A stretch of 64,000 nucleotides of DNA from Flavobacteriales bacterium (GCA_016788295.1 JAEUSY010000030.1:1-64000); one strand, 5' to 3'; positions 54,235-63,137 are shown, counted from the first letter of the stretch. The notes: generated by a model not told the origin, from the sequence alone. Numbers and translations are program-made.

Positions 54235-55274
54235 GCGATGCGTGCCTCGTGCTCGGCGAAGCGCAACAGGGGCAGCGCCACTAAAAAATGCTCGCGCGTT
54301 TCGATCACGTCCACCGGACGTTCGCTCAGGTAGGCGTAGCGCTGCCGCACGTTGCTCAGCCCCGTGCCGGTGCCCTCCACCACGCCCTGTTTGCGGTGCA
54401 GGCTGTTGCGCACCACCAGCGTGCGACCGTCCTCCACGTGGATGTCCACCTGCAGGGGGCGGGCCAGGCTGGCCACGTTGTGTTTCAGCGCGTTCTCCAG
54501 CAGCAGCTGCAGGGTGAGCGGGGCCACCAGCAGTTGCCGGTGCTCCGGCGCCACCTCCAGGTGGATGCGCAGGCTGTCCGCGAAGCGCACCTTCATCAGG
54601 TCGATGTAGGCGCGGGTGAAGTCGAGCTCGGTGCCCAGGTCCACCACCTCCTTGTCCTTGTGCTGCAGGATGTAGCGGTACACGTGGCTGAGGTCCTTGG
54701 TGAAGCGCGCGGCCTGGTCGGCATCCTCGTGGATGAGCGCCACCAGCGTGTTGAGGCTGTTGAAGAGGAAGTGCGGGCTCACCTGGTTGCGCAGCACGTC
54801 CAGCTCCGCGCGCAGCTGCCGGCTCTTCAGCGCTTCGGCCTCGATGGCCTGGCGCTTCCACATGGCGAAGAAGTAACCCGCCTCGTAGAGCGTGCCGATC
54901 AGCGCCGTGGTGCCGAAGCACTTGATCAGGTTCAGCTTCCACTCGCCGTTCAGGTAGGAGTTCTCCTGGATGCCCAGCGCGTCCAAGGCGGTGCAGGTGA
55001 GCAGGTCCACCGTTACGATGTAGGCCGACATGGTGATCACCGTGAGGGTGATACGCAGGGCCGTGCGTTCGAAGCCCGGAAAGCGGCGGCGGTAGGCGCT
55101 GATGATGCTGAAGCAGCCCTGCCAGATGAGGCCGGTGATGCCCACCGTGATCCCGTAGTTGCCCCAGGTGAGCGGCTCTTCATGAAAGAGCAGGCTCAGC
55201 ACCAGCGCCACCAGCGGGATGCCGATGATGCGGGGCCAGGGTTCGCGCAGCGGATGGAACGGACGCAGGGGCAT
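54231..55274 (-). CDS. LytS-like sensor histidine kinase
   Basis: 347 aa from the ATG at 55274. Four membrane helices (about 15-31, 38-58, 72-95 and 117-137), then the His_kinase domain with SPHFLFNSLNTL (H168) and a HATPase region LLLENALKHN and GTGLSNVRQR. It has no extracellular sensor domain, typical for the group. It is divergent from the TonB-dependent receptor (243 bases between starts). Confidence 0.9.
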   Translation of the reverse strand: MPLRPFHPLREPWPRIIGIPLVALVLSLLFHEEPLTWGNYGITVGITGLIWQGCFSIISAYRRRFPGFERTALRITLTVITMSAYIVTVDLLTCTALDALGIQENSYLNGEWKLNLIKCFGTTALIGTLYEAGYFFAMWKRQAIEAEALKSRQLRAELDVLRNQVSPHFLFNSLNTLVALIHEDADQAARFTKDLSHVYRYILQHKDKEVVDLGTELDFTRAYIDLMKVRFADSLRIHLEVAPEHRQLLVAPLTLQLLLENALKHNVASLARPLQVDIHVEDGRTLVVRNSLHRKQGVVEGTGTGLSNVRQRYAYLSERPVDVIETREHFLVALPLLRFAEHEARIA

Positions 55275-55517
55275 GGGTGCCCGAAAGTACCGCAATGGTG
55301 CGGGCCCGGGCGTGCCGGTGGAAATGGAACAGCAGGAACGCAGGATGAAACGGCGTTCGGGCAGGTTGGAACGAAAGCGGTCGGCAGGTCGTGTGGCACT
55401 TACGCTCCACCAACACTTCCCAACGCTCCATTCAACTGCTTTCGCGGTCCGTGGGAAACCCATGGGCACCGCCGCCGGTGCGCGCCCACTTTCGCCGCCG
55501 CAACAACACCCCCCGCC

Positions 55518-57908
55518 ATGCGCTTCTTCTTCCCCCTGCTCTTCCCCGCCTTTCTGCTGCCCGCCCTGCTGCATGCACAGGGCCAGGTGGTAAAAGGCAC
55601 CGTACGCGACGATGCCTCGCAGGCCACCCTGCCCGGCGCCACCATACTGCTCGTGGGCAGCGACCCGCCCGTGGGCACCACCACCGATATGGATGGTCGC
55701 TTCCGCTTGGAGAACGTTCCCCTGGGCCGCCAGGAACTGCAGGTGAGCTTCATCGGCTACCAGCCCACGGTGGTGCCCAACGTGCTGGTGACCGCCGGCA
55801 AGGAAGTGGTGCTGGACATTGCGTTGGTGGCCTCCGTGGAAAGCCTGAAGGAAGTGGTGATCACCGGCGAGCGCGGCAAGGACCGGCCCGCGAACGAGCT
55901 CGCCAAGGTGAGCGCCCGCACCTTCAGCCTGGAAGAGGTGACCCGCTATAGCGGCGGTCGCAACGACGTGGCCCGCCTCGCCACCAACTTCGCCGGGGTG
56001 AGCGCCGCCAACGACGCGCGCAACGACATTGTGGTGCGCGGCAACTCGCCCACCGGACTGCTCTGGCGCATCGAGGGCCTCCCCATCGGCACCACCAACC
56101 ACTTCGGTACGCTGGGCACCACCGGCGGACCGGTGAGCGCGCTCAACACCAACCTGCTCCGCACCAGCGATTTCCTCAGTGGCGCCTTCCCCGCCGAGTA
56201 CGGCAATGCCAACGCCGCCGTGTTCGATGTGAAGTTCCGTAACGGCAATGCGGACAAACACGAGTTCACTGCGCAGCTCGCCGCCTTCAGTGGGGCCGAG
56301 CTCTTGGCTGAAGGACCCATCAGCAAGAAGAACCAATCCTCCTACCTGGTGAGCTACCGCTACGGCATCGCCGGCGCCGCGGCCACGGGCACCAGCGCCA
56401 CGCCCTACTTCCAGGACATCGGCTTCAAGATCAACAGCGGCAAGACCAAATTGGGCCGCTTCGAGCTCTTCGGCATGGGCGGCCGCAGCAACATCGACTT
56501 CCTCGGCGCCGAGATCGACAGCACCGACCTCTTCGCAGACCCCACCGTGGACACCTACTTCACCTCGGACATCGGCCTGCTCGGGCTCTCCCACTTCCTG
56601 CAGCTCGATGACCGCAGCTACCTGCGCACCATGGTGGGCACCACCTTCCTCGGCACCACCTTCCGGCAGGACAACATCATCGGCGGCGCCAGTGACCAGG
56701 ATGCCGTGCGCTACCTGGCCACCGATGCGCGCGACCAGGAGCAGCGCTATACCGTGAGCACCCAGTACAACCGCAAGATCACCCCGCGCCTCAGCCTACG
56801 CGCCGGCCTGCTCAACGAGGTGTACGACCTGGACATCGACTGGCAGGACCGCGACCGCCGCGCCGGCATACCCGATGCCAACGGCGACAGCATCCCCGAC
56901 ACCTTCATCCAAGTGCGCGATGTGCAGGGCACCATCAACCTCTTGCAGGCACATGCACAGGCCGAGTACAAGTTCACCGACATGCTCAGCGTTACCGCCG
57001 GACTGCAAGGCCAGTACCTGGACCTGAACGACGATGTGCTGCTGGCACCGCGCGCTGCACTGGCCTGGCAGGTGGCCCCGCGCCAACGCCTGTCGCTCGC
57101 TTACGGCCTGCACGGCCAGCTGGTGCCCCTGCCCATCCTGCTCTACACCGACCCGTACACCGGCGCCAACAACCAGGACCTGCCCTTCCAGAAGGCGCAC
57201 CACGTGGTGCTGGCCTACGACCACCGCTTCGAAGGCGACTGGCGCGTGAAGGCCGAAGTGTACCACCAATGGCTCTTCGATGTGGCCATTGAGGACACCA
57301 CCAGCAGCTACTCCGCCATCAACGAGGGCGCCGACTTCATCTTCACCGAACGCGCGGGCCTGGTGGGCACCGGCACCGGCCGCAACTACGGGCTGGAGCT
57401 CACCGTGGAGAAGTTCCTCAGCAAGGGCTACTACGCGCTCGTCACCGCCTCCATCTTCGATTCGCGCTACACCGGCAGCGATGGCGTGGAACGCAACACC
57501 GGCTTCGCCAACCGCTACGTGCTCAACACCCTCTTCGGCAAGGAGTGGTCCATCGGCAAGGCCAAGCGCAATGCCCTCACCTTCGACACCAAGTTCACCA
57601 CCAGCGGCGGGCGCCCCTACAGCCCCATCGACCTCGATGCCACGCGCGCCAACCTGGGCCGCGAGGTGTACGTGGATGACGAGGCCTACAGCCAGCGCTA
57701 CGAGGCCTACCTGCGCCTTGATGTGAAGTTCGGCATCCGCATCAACGGCAAAGGCGGTCGCGTGAGCCACCAGTTCTTCGTGGACCTCCAGAACATCACC
57801 GACCGCGAGAACATCTTTGTGGAACGCTACAACCCCGTTACCGACCAGGTGAGCCCCGTGTACCAGAACGGCTTCTTCCCGGACTTCATGTACAGGGTGC
57901 AGTTCTGA
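55518..57908 (+). CDS. TonB-dependent receptor with CarboxypepD-reg-like N-terminal domain
   Basis: 796 aa from the ATG at 55518; signal peptide ends at LLHAQ. Residues ~22-105 form the carboxypeptidase regulatory-like domain (VVKGTVRDDASQATLPGATI). Plug domain follows with ARNDIVVRGNSPTGLLWRIEGLPI; the rest is a barrel ending in aromatic MYRVQF. Imports a large or scarce nutrient through the outer membrane using TonB energy; substrate unknown and no SusD partner is present. Regulation by the neighbouring LytS/LytTR pair is possible. Confidence 0.88.
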   Translation: MRFFFPLLFPAFLLPALLHAQGQVVKGTVRDDASQATLPGATILLVGSDPPVGTTTDMDGRFRLENVPLGRQELQVSFIGYQPTVVPNVLVTAGKEVVLDIALVASVESLKEVVITGERGKDRPANELAKVSARTFSLEEVTRYSGGRNDVARLATNFAGVSAANDARNDIVVRGNSPTGLLWRIEGLPIGTTNHFGTLGTTGGPVSALNTNLLRTSDFLSGAFPAEYGNANAAVFDVKFRNGNADKHEFTAQLAAFSGAELLAEGPISKKNQSSYLVSYRYGIAGAAATGTSATPYFQDIGFKINSGKTKLGRFELFGMGGRSNIDFLGAEIDSTDLFADPTVDTYFTSDIGLLGLSHFLQLDDRSYLRTMVGTTFLGTTFRQDNIIGGASDQDAVRYLATDARDQEQRYTVSTQYNRKITPRLSLRAGLLNEVYDLDIDWQDRDRRAGIPDANGDSIPDTFIQVRDVQGTINLLQAHAQAEYKFTDMLSVTAGLQGQYLDLNDDVLLAPRAALAWQVAPRQRLSLAYGLHGQLVPLPILLYTDPYTGANNQDLPFQKAHHVVLAYDHRFEGDWRVKAEVYHQWLFDVAIEDTTSSYSAINEGADFIFTERAGLVGTGTGRNYGLELTVEKFLSKGYYALVTASIFDSRYTGSDGVERNTGFANRYVLNTLFGKEWSIGKAKRNALTFDTKFTTSGGRPYSPIDLDATRANLGREVYVDDEAYSQRYEAYLRLDVKFGIRINGKGGRVSHQFFVDLQNITDRENIFVERYNPVTDQVSPVYQNGFFPDFMYRVQF

Positions 57909-57951
57909 GGTGCATGACGGAACGGAACAAGAAGAAGGAACGGCGCGGTAG

Positions 57952-57970
57952 GTCGACCCGGAGGGTCGAC
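57952..57970. repeat. GTCGACCC inverted repeat (copy 2)
   Basis: Identical to the 19-mer at 7062-7080; lies between the TonB receptor stop and the SDR start. Confidence 0.6.
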
Positions 57971-58009
57971 GATACAGGAGCGTTGACCAATGAACCACAC
58001 CTAAGACCA

Positions 58010-58825
58010 ATGCAACAGATCATACTGATAACGGGCGCCAGCAGCGGCATGGGCAAGGCCTTCGCGCTGCGACTGCTCAAGGAAGGCCACCTCGTGTACG
58101 GCGCGGCACGGCGTGTGGACCAGATGCAGGACATCGTGGCCGCAGGCGGACGGGCACTGCCCTTGGACATCACGGACGATGCCTCCATCACCGCTGCGGT
58201 GGAGCATATCATCGGCGAGCAGGGCCGCATCGATGTGCTCATCAACAACGCCGGCTATGCCATCTATGGCTCGGTGGAGGAGACCACCATCGCGGATGCA
58301 CGCAGGCAGTTCGAGGTGAACCTCTTCGGGCTCGGACGCCTCACCCAACTGGTGGTGCCGCACATGCGCAACGCCGGCAAGGGCCGCATCATCAACATCA
58401 GCAGCATGGGCGGCAAGATGTACACGCCACTGGGCGCCTGGTACCACGCCACCAAGCACGCGCTGGAAGGGTGGAGCGATTGCCTGCGGTTGGAGCTGAA
58501 ACCCTTCGGCATCCAGGTGGTCATCGTGGAACCGGGCATCATCAAGACCGAGTTCGCCGATGTGATGACCGGGCCGATGCTGCAACGCAGCGGTGTGGGG
58601 CCCTATGGCGAACTGGCGCGGCGCGTGGCCAAGGGGGCCGAGAACGGCATGGAGAAAGGCCGCGGCTCACGGCCCGAGGTGATCGCCGAGCTCGTAGCGA
58701 AGGCCGTGCATGCCCGTCGTCCGCGCACACGGTATGCAGGCGGTTTCCTGGCCAGGCCGGTGATGTGGATGCGCATCTACCTGGGCGATCGCTTCTTCGA
58801 CAGGATGATCATGAAGGCCGCGTAA
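58010..58825 (+). CDS. SDR family oxidoreductase (classical type)
   Basis: 271 aa from the ATG at 58010. TGASSGMG cofactor loop, NNAGYAIYG, ISSMGG (Ser) and YHATK (Tyr-xxx-Lys) are complete, in contrast to the SDR at 9392. The substrate cannot be read; the C-terminal tail (RRPRTRYAGGFLARPVMWMR) is like that of short-chain dehydrogenases acting on lipophilic or retinol-like compounds. Not evidently linked to neighbours. Confidence 0.88.
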   Translation: MQQIILITGASSGMGKAFALRLLKEGHLVYGAARRVDQMQDIVAAGGRALPLDITDDASITAAVEHIIGEQGRIDVLINNAGYAIYGSVEETTIADARRQFEVNLFGLGRLTQLVVPHMRNAGKGRIINISSMGGKMYTPLGAWYHATKHALEGWSDCLRLELKPFGIQVVIVEPGIIKTEFADVMTGPMLQRSGVGPYGELARRVAKGAENGMEKGRGSRPEVIAELVAKAVHARRPRTRYAGGFLARPVMWMRIYLGDRFFDRMIMKAA

Positions 58826-58864
58826 TGACCACCGGGACCTTACCGCGCCGAATGCTGAGATACC

Positions 58865-58888
58865 AACCGTGAATGAACGGGGATGAAC
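58865..58888. repeat. Dispersed 24-bp intergenic repeat (copy 2)
   Basis: Partner of 46861-46884; here it runs directly into a GC palindrome. Confidence 0.7.
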
Positions 58889-58903
58889 CTGCCGGCCGGC
58901 AGG
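58888..58903. repeat. 16-bp perfect palindrome CCTGCCGG/CCGGCAGG
   Basis: CCTGCCGGCCGGCAGG, followed by CAGG; related to 47132-47153. Located between the SDR and the monooxygenase-like gene. Confidence 0.75.
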
Positions 58904-59011
58904 CAGGCGTGCATGGATCCTGCTCAACGAGCGCGCGGTCCATCAATGAAGAGCATTCACGTTCATGCACCTCCATTCCCGGTCCCTGCATTCTGGATCA
59001 CCACGGCATGG

Positions 59012-59380
59012 ATGAACGAGTTACCGAACACCTTCCACCTGTCCATCACCGGCCTGCGCGTGAGGCCCGGGATCGGCAACCAGTTGCGCTTCCGGTACCA
59101 TGCGGTGCGCAGTTTCATGCAGGCCCGCAAAGCCCCCGGTGTGCTCCACGTGGCGGCGCGCCGCATCAACGGCGTGGACCATACCGTCACCGCCTGGCGC
59201 GACCGCGACGCCATGCTCGCCTTTGTGCGCAGCGGACCACATCTCAAGGCCATGCGCATCTTCCACCACATCGCCACCGGCGCCACGTGCAGCTTCACCA
59301 CCGACCATATCCCCGACTGGCCGGAAGTGCATGCGCGCTGGAAGATGGAGGGTGTGGTGGTGGGTGGCGGCGAGCGTTAA
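59012..59380 (+). CDS. Antibiotic biosynthesis monooxygenase-like (dimeric ferredoxin-fold) protein
   Basis: 122 aa from the ATG at 59012; an earlier start at 58946 would add 22 residues. FHLSITGLRVRPGIGNQLRF, ARKAPGVLHVAARR and HTVTAWRDRDAMLAFVRSGPHLKAM follow the strand-helix-strand pattern of the ABM/DUF3291-type fold. Members oxidise or bind small aromatic compounds; the substrate is unknown. A weak hairpin GTCCTAAGGAC follows the stop. Confidence 0.6.
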   Translation: MNELPNTFHLSITGLRVRPGIGNQLRFRYHAVRSFMQARKAPGVLHVAARRINGVDHTVTAWRDRDAMLAFVRSGPHLKAMRIFHHIATGATCSFTTDHIPDWPEVHARWKMEGVVVGGGER

Positions 59381-59424
59381 TGGCGGGGAACAGGTTGGGC
59401 GATAGAGCCGTCCTAAGGACACCT

Positions 59425-59457
59425 GAAAAACAAAAAGCCCCGCATCGCAAGGCCTTT
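59425..59457 (-). terminator. Rho-independent-like terminator of the GNAT gene
   Basis: Read on the minus strand: AAAGGCC, a 9-base loop, GGGGCTTTTTG, then more T. The stem has one bulge but the T-run is good. It lies just past the GNAT stop at 59479. Confidence 0.5.
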
Positions 59458-59478
59458 CGTTCGCGCACAACATTCCGC

Positions 59479-60261
59479 TCATTCATCATCCGGCCATTCG
59501 CCATCGACGGCGCCGTAGGGCTCGGCGTAGAGCATGTCCGCTTGCTGGGGCAGGTGGCCGCGCACCAGGCAGACCGCATCGGTGCGCACGGCGGTGGCCT
59601 GTGCTGACAGTTGCTCCAGCACGGGACTGGTGTCCGGCAACAACAGCTGGGGTTGCACGGGGAAGAGCCAGCGTTGCAGCTCCAGGCCCACGTGCGGCGC
59701 ATCGGCCACAATGAGGCCATTGCCCAGCAGCGGCAAAAGGAATCCGCGCACGTGGCCATTCTCCACGTACACCTGTCCCAGGTAAGCGTGCTCCAGCAGC
59801 ATGGGGCGACGGTCCATGCCCGTGGCCAGGCGGTCCAGGCGGAACACGGCCAGCCAGTGCGGCGGCTCCAGGTGGATCACGGATAATTGACGCGTTTCCG
59901 TGTAGCGCACGTCCGCCACGCGCACCACCTCGTGCCGCGGTTCAAAGCCGAGCGCCGTCCACCGCGCCACGTTCGCGGGGTCGGCGTTCACCAGGCAGGG
60001 CGCCTCATCGGGCACCAGCGCGTCCAGCAGGGCCTTGCACAATGCGCCGTGCGCTTCGTCCGCTTCGGGCACGGTGTACATACCCGTAATGCATGCGACA
60101 TCGTTCAAGCGCCAGCCCGTGGCCACACCCAGCAGGCGTTCGTCGGCCCAAGCGGCCAGCGCGGTGGCATAGGGCGTGTGCTGGTGCCAGCGCACGCGCG
60201 CCAGCAAGGGGGCCGGCAGGTCCCAAGGCAGTTCGTGCGGATGCAATGGGGCGATGCGCAT
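59479..60261 (-). CDS. GNAT-fold acetyltransferase-like protein
   Basis: 260 aa. The first ~120 residues show a GNAT pattern (LLGVATGWRLNDVACITGMYTVPE as central strands, HGALCKALLDALV as the acetyl-CoA helix); the second half (SVIHLEPPHWLAVFRLDRL onward) is an extra strand-rich domain. Acetyl acceptor unknown. The next gene on the same strand starts upstream with a 3-base gap, so they are one unit with it. Confidence 0.6.
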   Translation of the reverse strand: MRIAPLHPHELPWDLPAPLLARVRWHQHTPYATALAAWADERLLGVATGWRLNDVACITGMYTVPEADEAHGALCKALLDALVPDEAPCLVNADPANVARWTALGFEPRHEVVRVADVRYTETRQLSVIHLEPPHWLAVFRLDRLATGMDRRPMLLEHAYLGQVYVENGHVRGFLLPLLGNGLIVADAPHVGLELQRWLFPVQPQLLLPDTSPVLEQLSAQATAVRTDAVCLVRGHLPQQADMLYAEPYGAVDGEWPDDE

Positions 60262-60264
60262 GGG

Positions 60265-60735
60265 TCAAGCGTGGTGTTTGCGGTGTATGGCGTCCGGCGA
60301 GTCCGGTGGCACGATCTCTCCGTACTTGTTCATGGGCCAGGTCATGATCCGTTCAAAGTACTCCATGCCGCCGATCATGAGGCCGCCGGGGTTCTCCGGA
60401 TCGTGGATCACGTCCAGGGCCACTTCGCCCCACGGTGTGTGGTCCAGGAAGTAGGTGCCCGCGAATTTCCAATGGAGGCGCTGCACCCTGCGCGGGACGA
60501 AATAGTCGTAGATCAGCGACTTGGGGAAACGCATGGTGCAGCGCTCCAAGGCCGCGATCAGGTGAGGCCACTGGCGCCACTGGCGGCGGGCGGCGGTCAA
60601 CAGGCCACGGGGGTCGAAGGGCTCGCCGATGGTCCTGTTCTCGCGTTGGTACCAGGCCAGGTATTCCTGCTCATACGCCACCACATGCGGGGCGCATCGG
60701 GCCGGCTTGCGTTGGGGTTCGTTGTGCTGTTGCAT
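60265..60735 (-). CDS. Protein of unknown function
   Basis: 156 aa from the ATG at 60735; no signal peptide or membrane helix. Trp/His-rich, with QWRQWPHLIAALERC, WKFAGTYFLDHTPWGEVALD and MIGGMEYFERIMTWP. The alternation suggests an alpha/beta fold. It precedes the GNAT-like gene by 3 bases and is probably co-expressed. No family recognised. Confidence 0.5.
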   Translation of the reverse strand: MQQHNEPQRKPARCAPHVVAYEQEYLAWYQRENRTIGEPFDPRGLLTAARRQWRQWPHLIAALERCTMRFPKSLIYDYFVPRRVQRLHWKFAGTYFLDHTPWGEVALDVIHDPENPGGLMIGGMEYFERIMTWPMNKYGEIVPPDSPDAIHRKHHA

Positions 60736-60854
60736 GGCGTTCGGGTCTTGTGTCCGCACCACATGACCCGCCCCGGTATCCACCCACCGTGCAGTGGGCG
60801 GACCCGGGGCTGAGGTCTTGGGGCATCTTCGGACGTTTTTTCTTTTGCGTCCTG

Positions 60855-61484
60855 TTAAGCGGCCTTCGCTTCAGCGCTGTCGCTCATTTCGCCAGCACCG
60901 GCAGCGCCTATGGCCTGCACACGGAAGAAATACACCTTGTCCGAGGTAAGACCCGTGGCCGTGTAGCGGTTCTTGCTGGTCTGCACCAGCAGTTTCCACG
61001 AGCTCTCGTCCTTCGGGTCGCCCTCGGTGTAGTACAGGCCGTACAACAAGCGGGCGTACACGCCGTCCCAGATCACGTGGATCTCGCCGGGCAGCTTGCC
61101 GCGCCGTGCGCGCAGGTTGCCAGGAGCGTCCAGCACACCCACCGGCGTGGGCTGCCTGCGCACACCGAAACCGGTGCTTGCCATCTTCTCCTTGTCGCCG
61201 CCGCATTGGGCCTGTACATAGCCGGCCAGCTCACGGATCAGGTCCTCCACGTTCCGCACACGTCCGTCGCGGATCAGGTGGTCCTGTCGCCCGCCATTAT
61301 CGCGCACCGCGATGTTGGCCTGCTCCAGCGCGGTGCACGCCGCGCCAAGGTCGGTGAGGAAGTCCACGGGCAGGGTCACGTTCGTGTTGCCCGTGCAACT
61401 CTTCACCAGGTTCCGTCCCTTTTCCACCAGGGCCGTTGGGGTGAGGCCTTCGAGGCCCAGTTTAACAATGAACACCGTTTGCAT
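60855..61484 (-). CDS. Fibronectin type III domain protein
   Basis: 209 aa from the ATG at 61484. The N-terminal ~115 residues are helical (KLGLEGLTPTALVEKGRNLV, LEQANIAVRDNGGR, IRELAGYVQAQCGGDKEKMAS); the C-terminal ~90 form an FN3 domain (IHVIWDGVYARLLYGLYYTEG ... YFFRVQAIGAAGAGEMSDSAE). I recall proteins of this two-part type in other Bacteroidota. Without signal peptide it is presumably cytosolic or phage/toxin-structure-like; function unknown. The 21-bp array lies 295 bases upstream of its start. Confidence 0.65.
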   Translation of the reverse strand: MQTVFIVKLGLEGLTPTALVEKGRNLVKSCTGNTNVTLPVDFLTDLGAACTALEQANIAVRDNGGRQDHLIRDGRVRNVEDLIRELAGYVQAQCGGDKEKMASTGFGVRRQPTPVGVLDAPGNLRARRGKLPGEIHVIWDGVYARLLYGLYYTEGDPKDESSWKLLVQTSKNRYTATGLTSDKVYFFRVQAIGAAGAGEMSDSAEAKAA

Positions 61485-61778
61485 GGTGTTGTTGGGTTTT
61501 ACGTGCCGGAGACATTTCCGACACAGGCCCTTGTTCGTTCGCACCTTCCTATTTGTGTCGTTTTCCGCAACGGAGTTTACGGAGTTCGTTGCACGATATT
61601 CACGGAGCATTATTGAACTTCACGCGTGCAGCGCGGCTTTCAAAAGCAGGCCTTCAACGCACGAATGGCGCTTATTTCCGACATCTTCGCTATTCGTGAT
61701 GCGCCCTCATATTCCACCCATCGGGTCGTGGTGCATCCTTATTCACTGTTCGCATTCACAACAGCGGACCCACATTAC

Positions 61779-62261
61779 CCTATACCGGCGCGAGGCTGCG
61801 CTATAACGGCGGGAAGCAACGCTATACCGGCACGAGGCTACGCTATACCGTTACGATGCAGCGCTATAGCGTCGCGACGCAACGCTATACAGTCACGATG
61901 CAGCGCTATACCGGCACGAGGCTACGCTATACCGTCACGATGCAGCGCTATACCGGCGCGACGCAACTCCATACCGGCGCGTGGCAACGCTATACCGGCA
62001 CGAAGCAGCACTATACCGGCGCGTGGCTACGCTATACCGTTACGATGCAGTGCTATACCGGCGCGTGGCTGCGCTATACCGGCGCGACACAGCGCTATAC
62101 CGTCACGACGCAGCGCTATACCGGCGCGAAGCAACGCTATACTGGCGCGTGGCTACGCTATACCGGCGTGTGGCAACCCTATACCGTTACGATGCAGCGC
62201 TATACCGTCGCGACGCAGCGCTATACCGGCGCGACGCAACTCTATACCGGCGCGTGGCCAC
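61779..62261. repeat. 23-copy 21-bp tandem array
   Basis: GCTATACCG recurs with a strict 21-base period; the anchor TATACC-type word lies at 61781, 61802, 61823 and so on to 62243. The next bases vary within a small set (GCGCG, GCACG, TTACG, TCACG, TCGCG), then A/T-N-GC-A/T-A/G-C. No spacers between units. The whole spacer 61485-62301 (817 bases) holds no convincing gene; all three plus frames are open through the array only because 21 is a multiple of 3. Confidence 0.9.
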
Positions 62262-62301
62262 CCCATGGCGCACCCACGGGGCTCATCCGCCCCTCTCGTC
62301 C

Positions 62302-63006
62302 TTAGAGCTGCACAATGCCCACGCGAATGGCGGCCACCACCAAGGCTACACGACCGGTAACGCCGAAGCGTTCGCACAGCGTGCGGATGTGGCTCTCCAC
62401 CGTGCGCCGGCCGATCTTCAGCTTCCTGCCCAAGGCCTCGTTGGTAAGGTGCGGAAAGGCCACCAGGGCCTTCAACACCTCCAGCTCGCGGGCGCTCAGC
62501 TGGGCCAGCAAACGTTGCTGCCGGCGCTCCTCGGGCGTAAGGCCATCGGGGTTCTCCAGCAGCAGGCGCTGCGTGTCGGGCGTGTGTACCACAGCGCCCT
62601 CCATGGCCGTGGCCAGGGCGTGCAGCACCGTGTTCGGCTCCATGCCATCGTACACCAGCGCCTGCACCCCACTGCGGAAGGCACGGATCGTGGTGGCCTC
62701 ATCCTTCCGGTGCGTGTAGGCCGTGCAGCGCAAGGCCGGGCGTTCGTCCTTTATCCGCTCCAAGGCCTTGAACCCCGCCTCGTCCGGCGGCCGCAGCGCC
62801 AGCACCACCATGTCCGGGCGCAGGCCCTTGTCCATCGCGGCCATCAGTTCCTCCACCCGGGTGCCGCTCCAGTTCACCGCATAGGGACCATTGTTCACCA
62901 ACCAATAGCCCAGTGCTTCGCGCAGCACATGGTGCTCGTCCAACAAGGCCAGGGTATGGCGTTCCGTCTTCGTGTTGCGGGGCATGCTATTGGGTTGATG
63001 GTTCAT
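62302..63006 (-). CDS. LuxR-type regulator with degenerate receiver domain
   Basis: 234 aa (a start at 62985 is also possible). LuxR helix-turn-helix at the C-terminus: LSARELEVLKALVAFPHLTNEALGRKL and RRTVESHIRTL. The receiver fold is clear (LALLDEHHVLREALG with D23/E24), but the phosphosite reads MVVLALRPPDEAG with Ala70 where Asp is expected, and the conserved Lys is Tyr119 (VYDG). So it is probably not switched by phosphorylation. No kinase gene is adjacent. The 21-bp array starts 40 bases past its stop. Confidence 0.8.
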   Translation of the reverse strand: MNHQPNSMPRNTKTERHTLALLDEHHVLREALGYWLVNNGPYAVNWSGTRVEELMAAMDKGLRPDMVVLALRPPDEAGFKALERIKDERPALRCTAYTHRKDEATTIRAFRSGVQALVYDGMEPNTVLHALATAMEGAVVHTPDTQRLLLENPDGLTPEERRQQRLLAQLSARELEVLKALVAFPHLTNEALGRKLKIGRRTVESHIRTLCERFGVTGRVALVVAAIRVGIVQL

Positions 63007-63137
63007 TATTGGCGAGGATGCCCATCAATAGGTATGGACCTGTGGAACAACGGCGTTCGCCACCCCGAAAGGGGATCCGCCCGCCATCCAGGAAGGTGCT
63101 CCTCTCCCGTTCATACAGCGTGCTCAATGGCTTGCGC

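Noticed and set aside
54288..55517. Extension of the TonB receptor upstream to a 1206-aa protein
   Set aside because: The extra part is antisense to the LytS-like kinase and lacks a signal peptide; the ATG at 55518 gives a perfect signal peptide.
61779..62261. CRISPR array
   Set aside because: Units are contiguous with no unique spacers, and no cas genes are present.
61626..62360. Long open frames through the 21-bp array (heptapeptide repeat proteins)
   Set aside because: All three plus-strand frames are open because the unit is a multiple of 3 and lacks stops; none has a good start, and substitutions are not biased to third positions of one frame.
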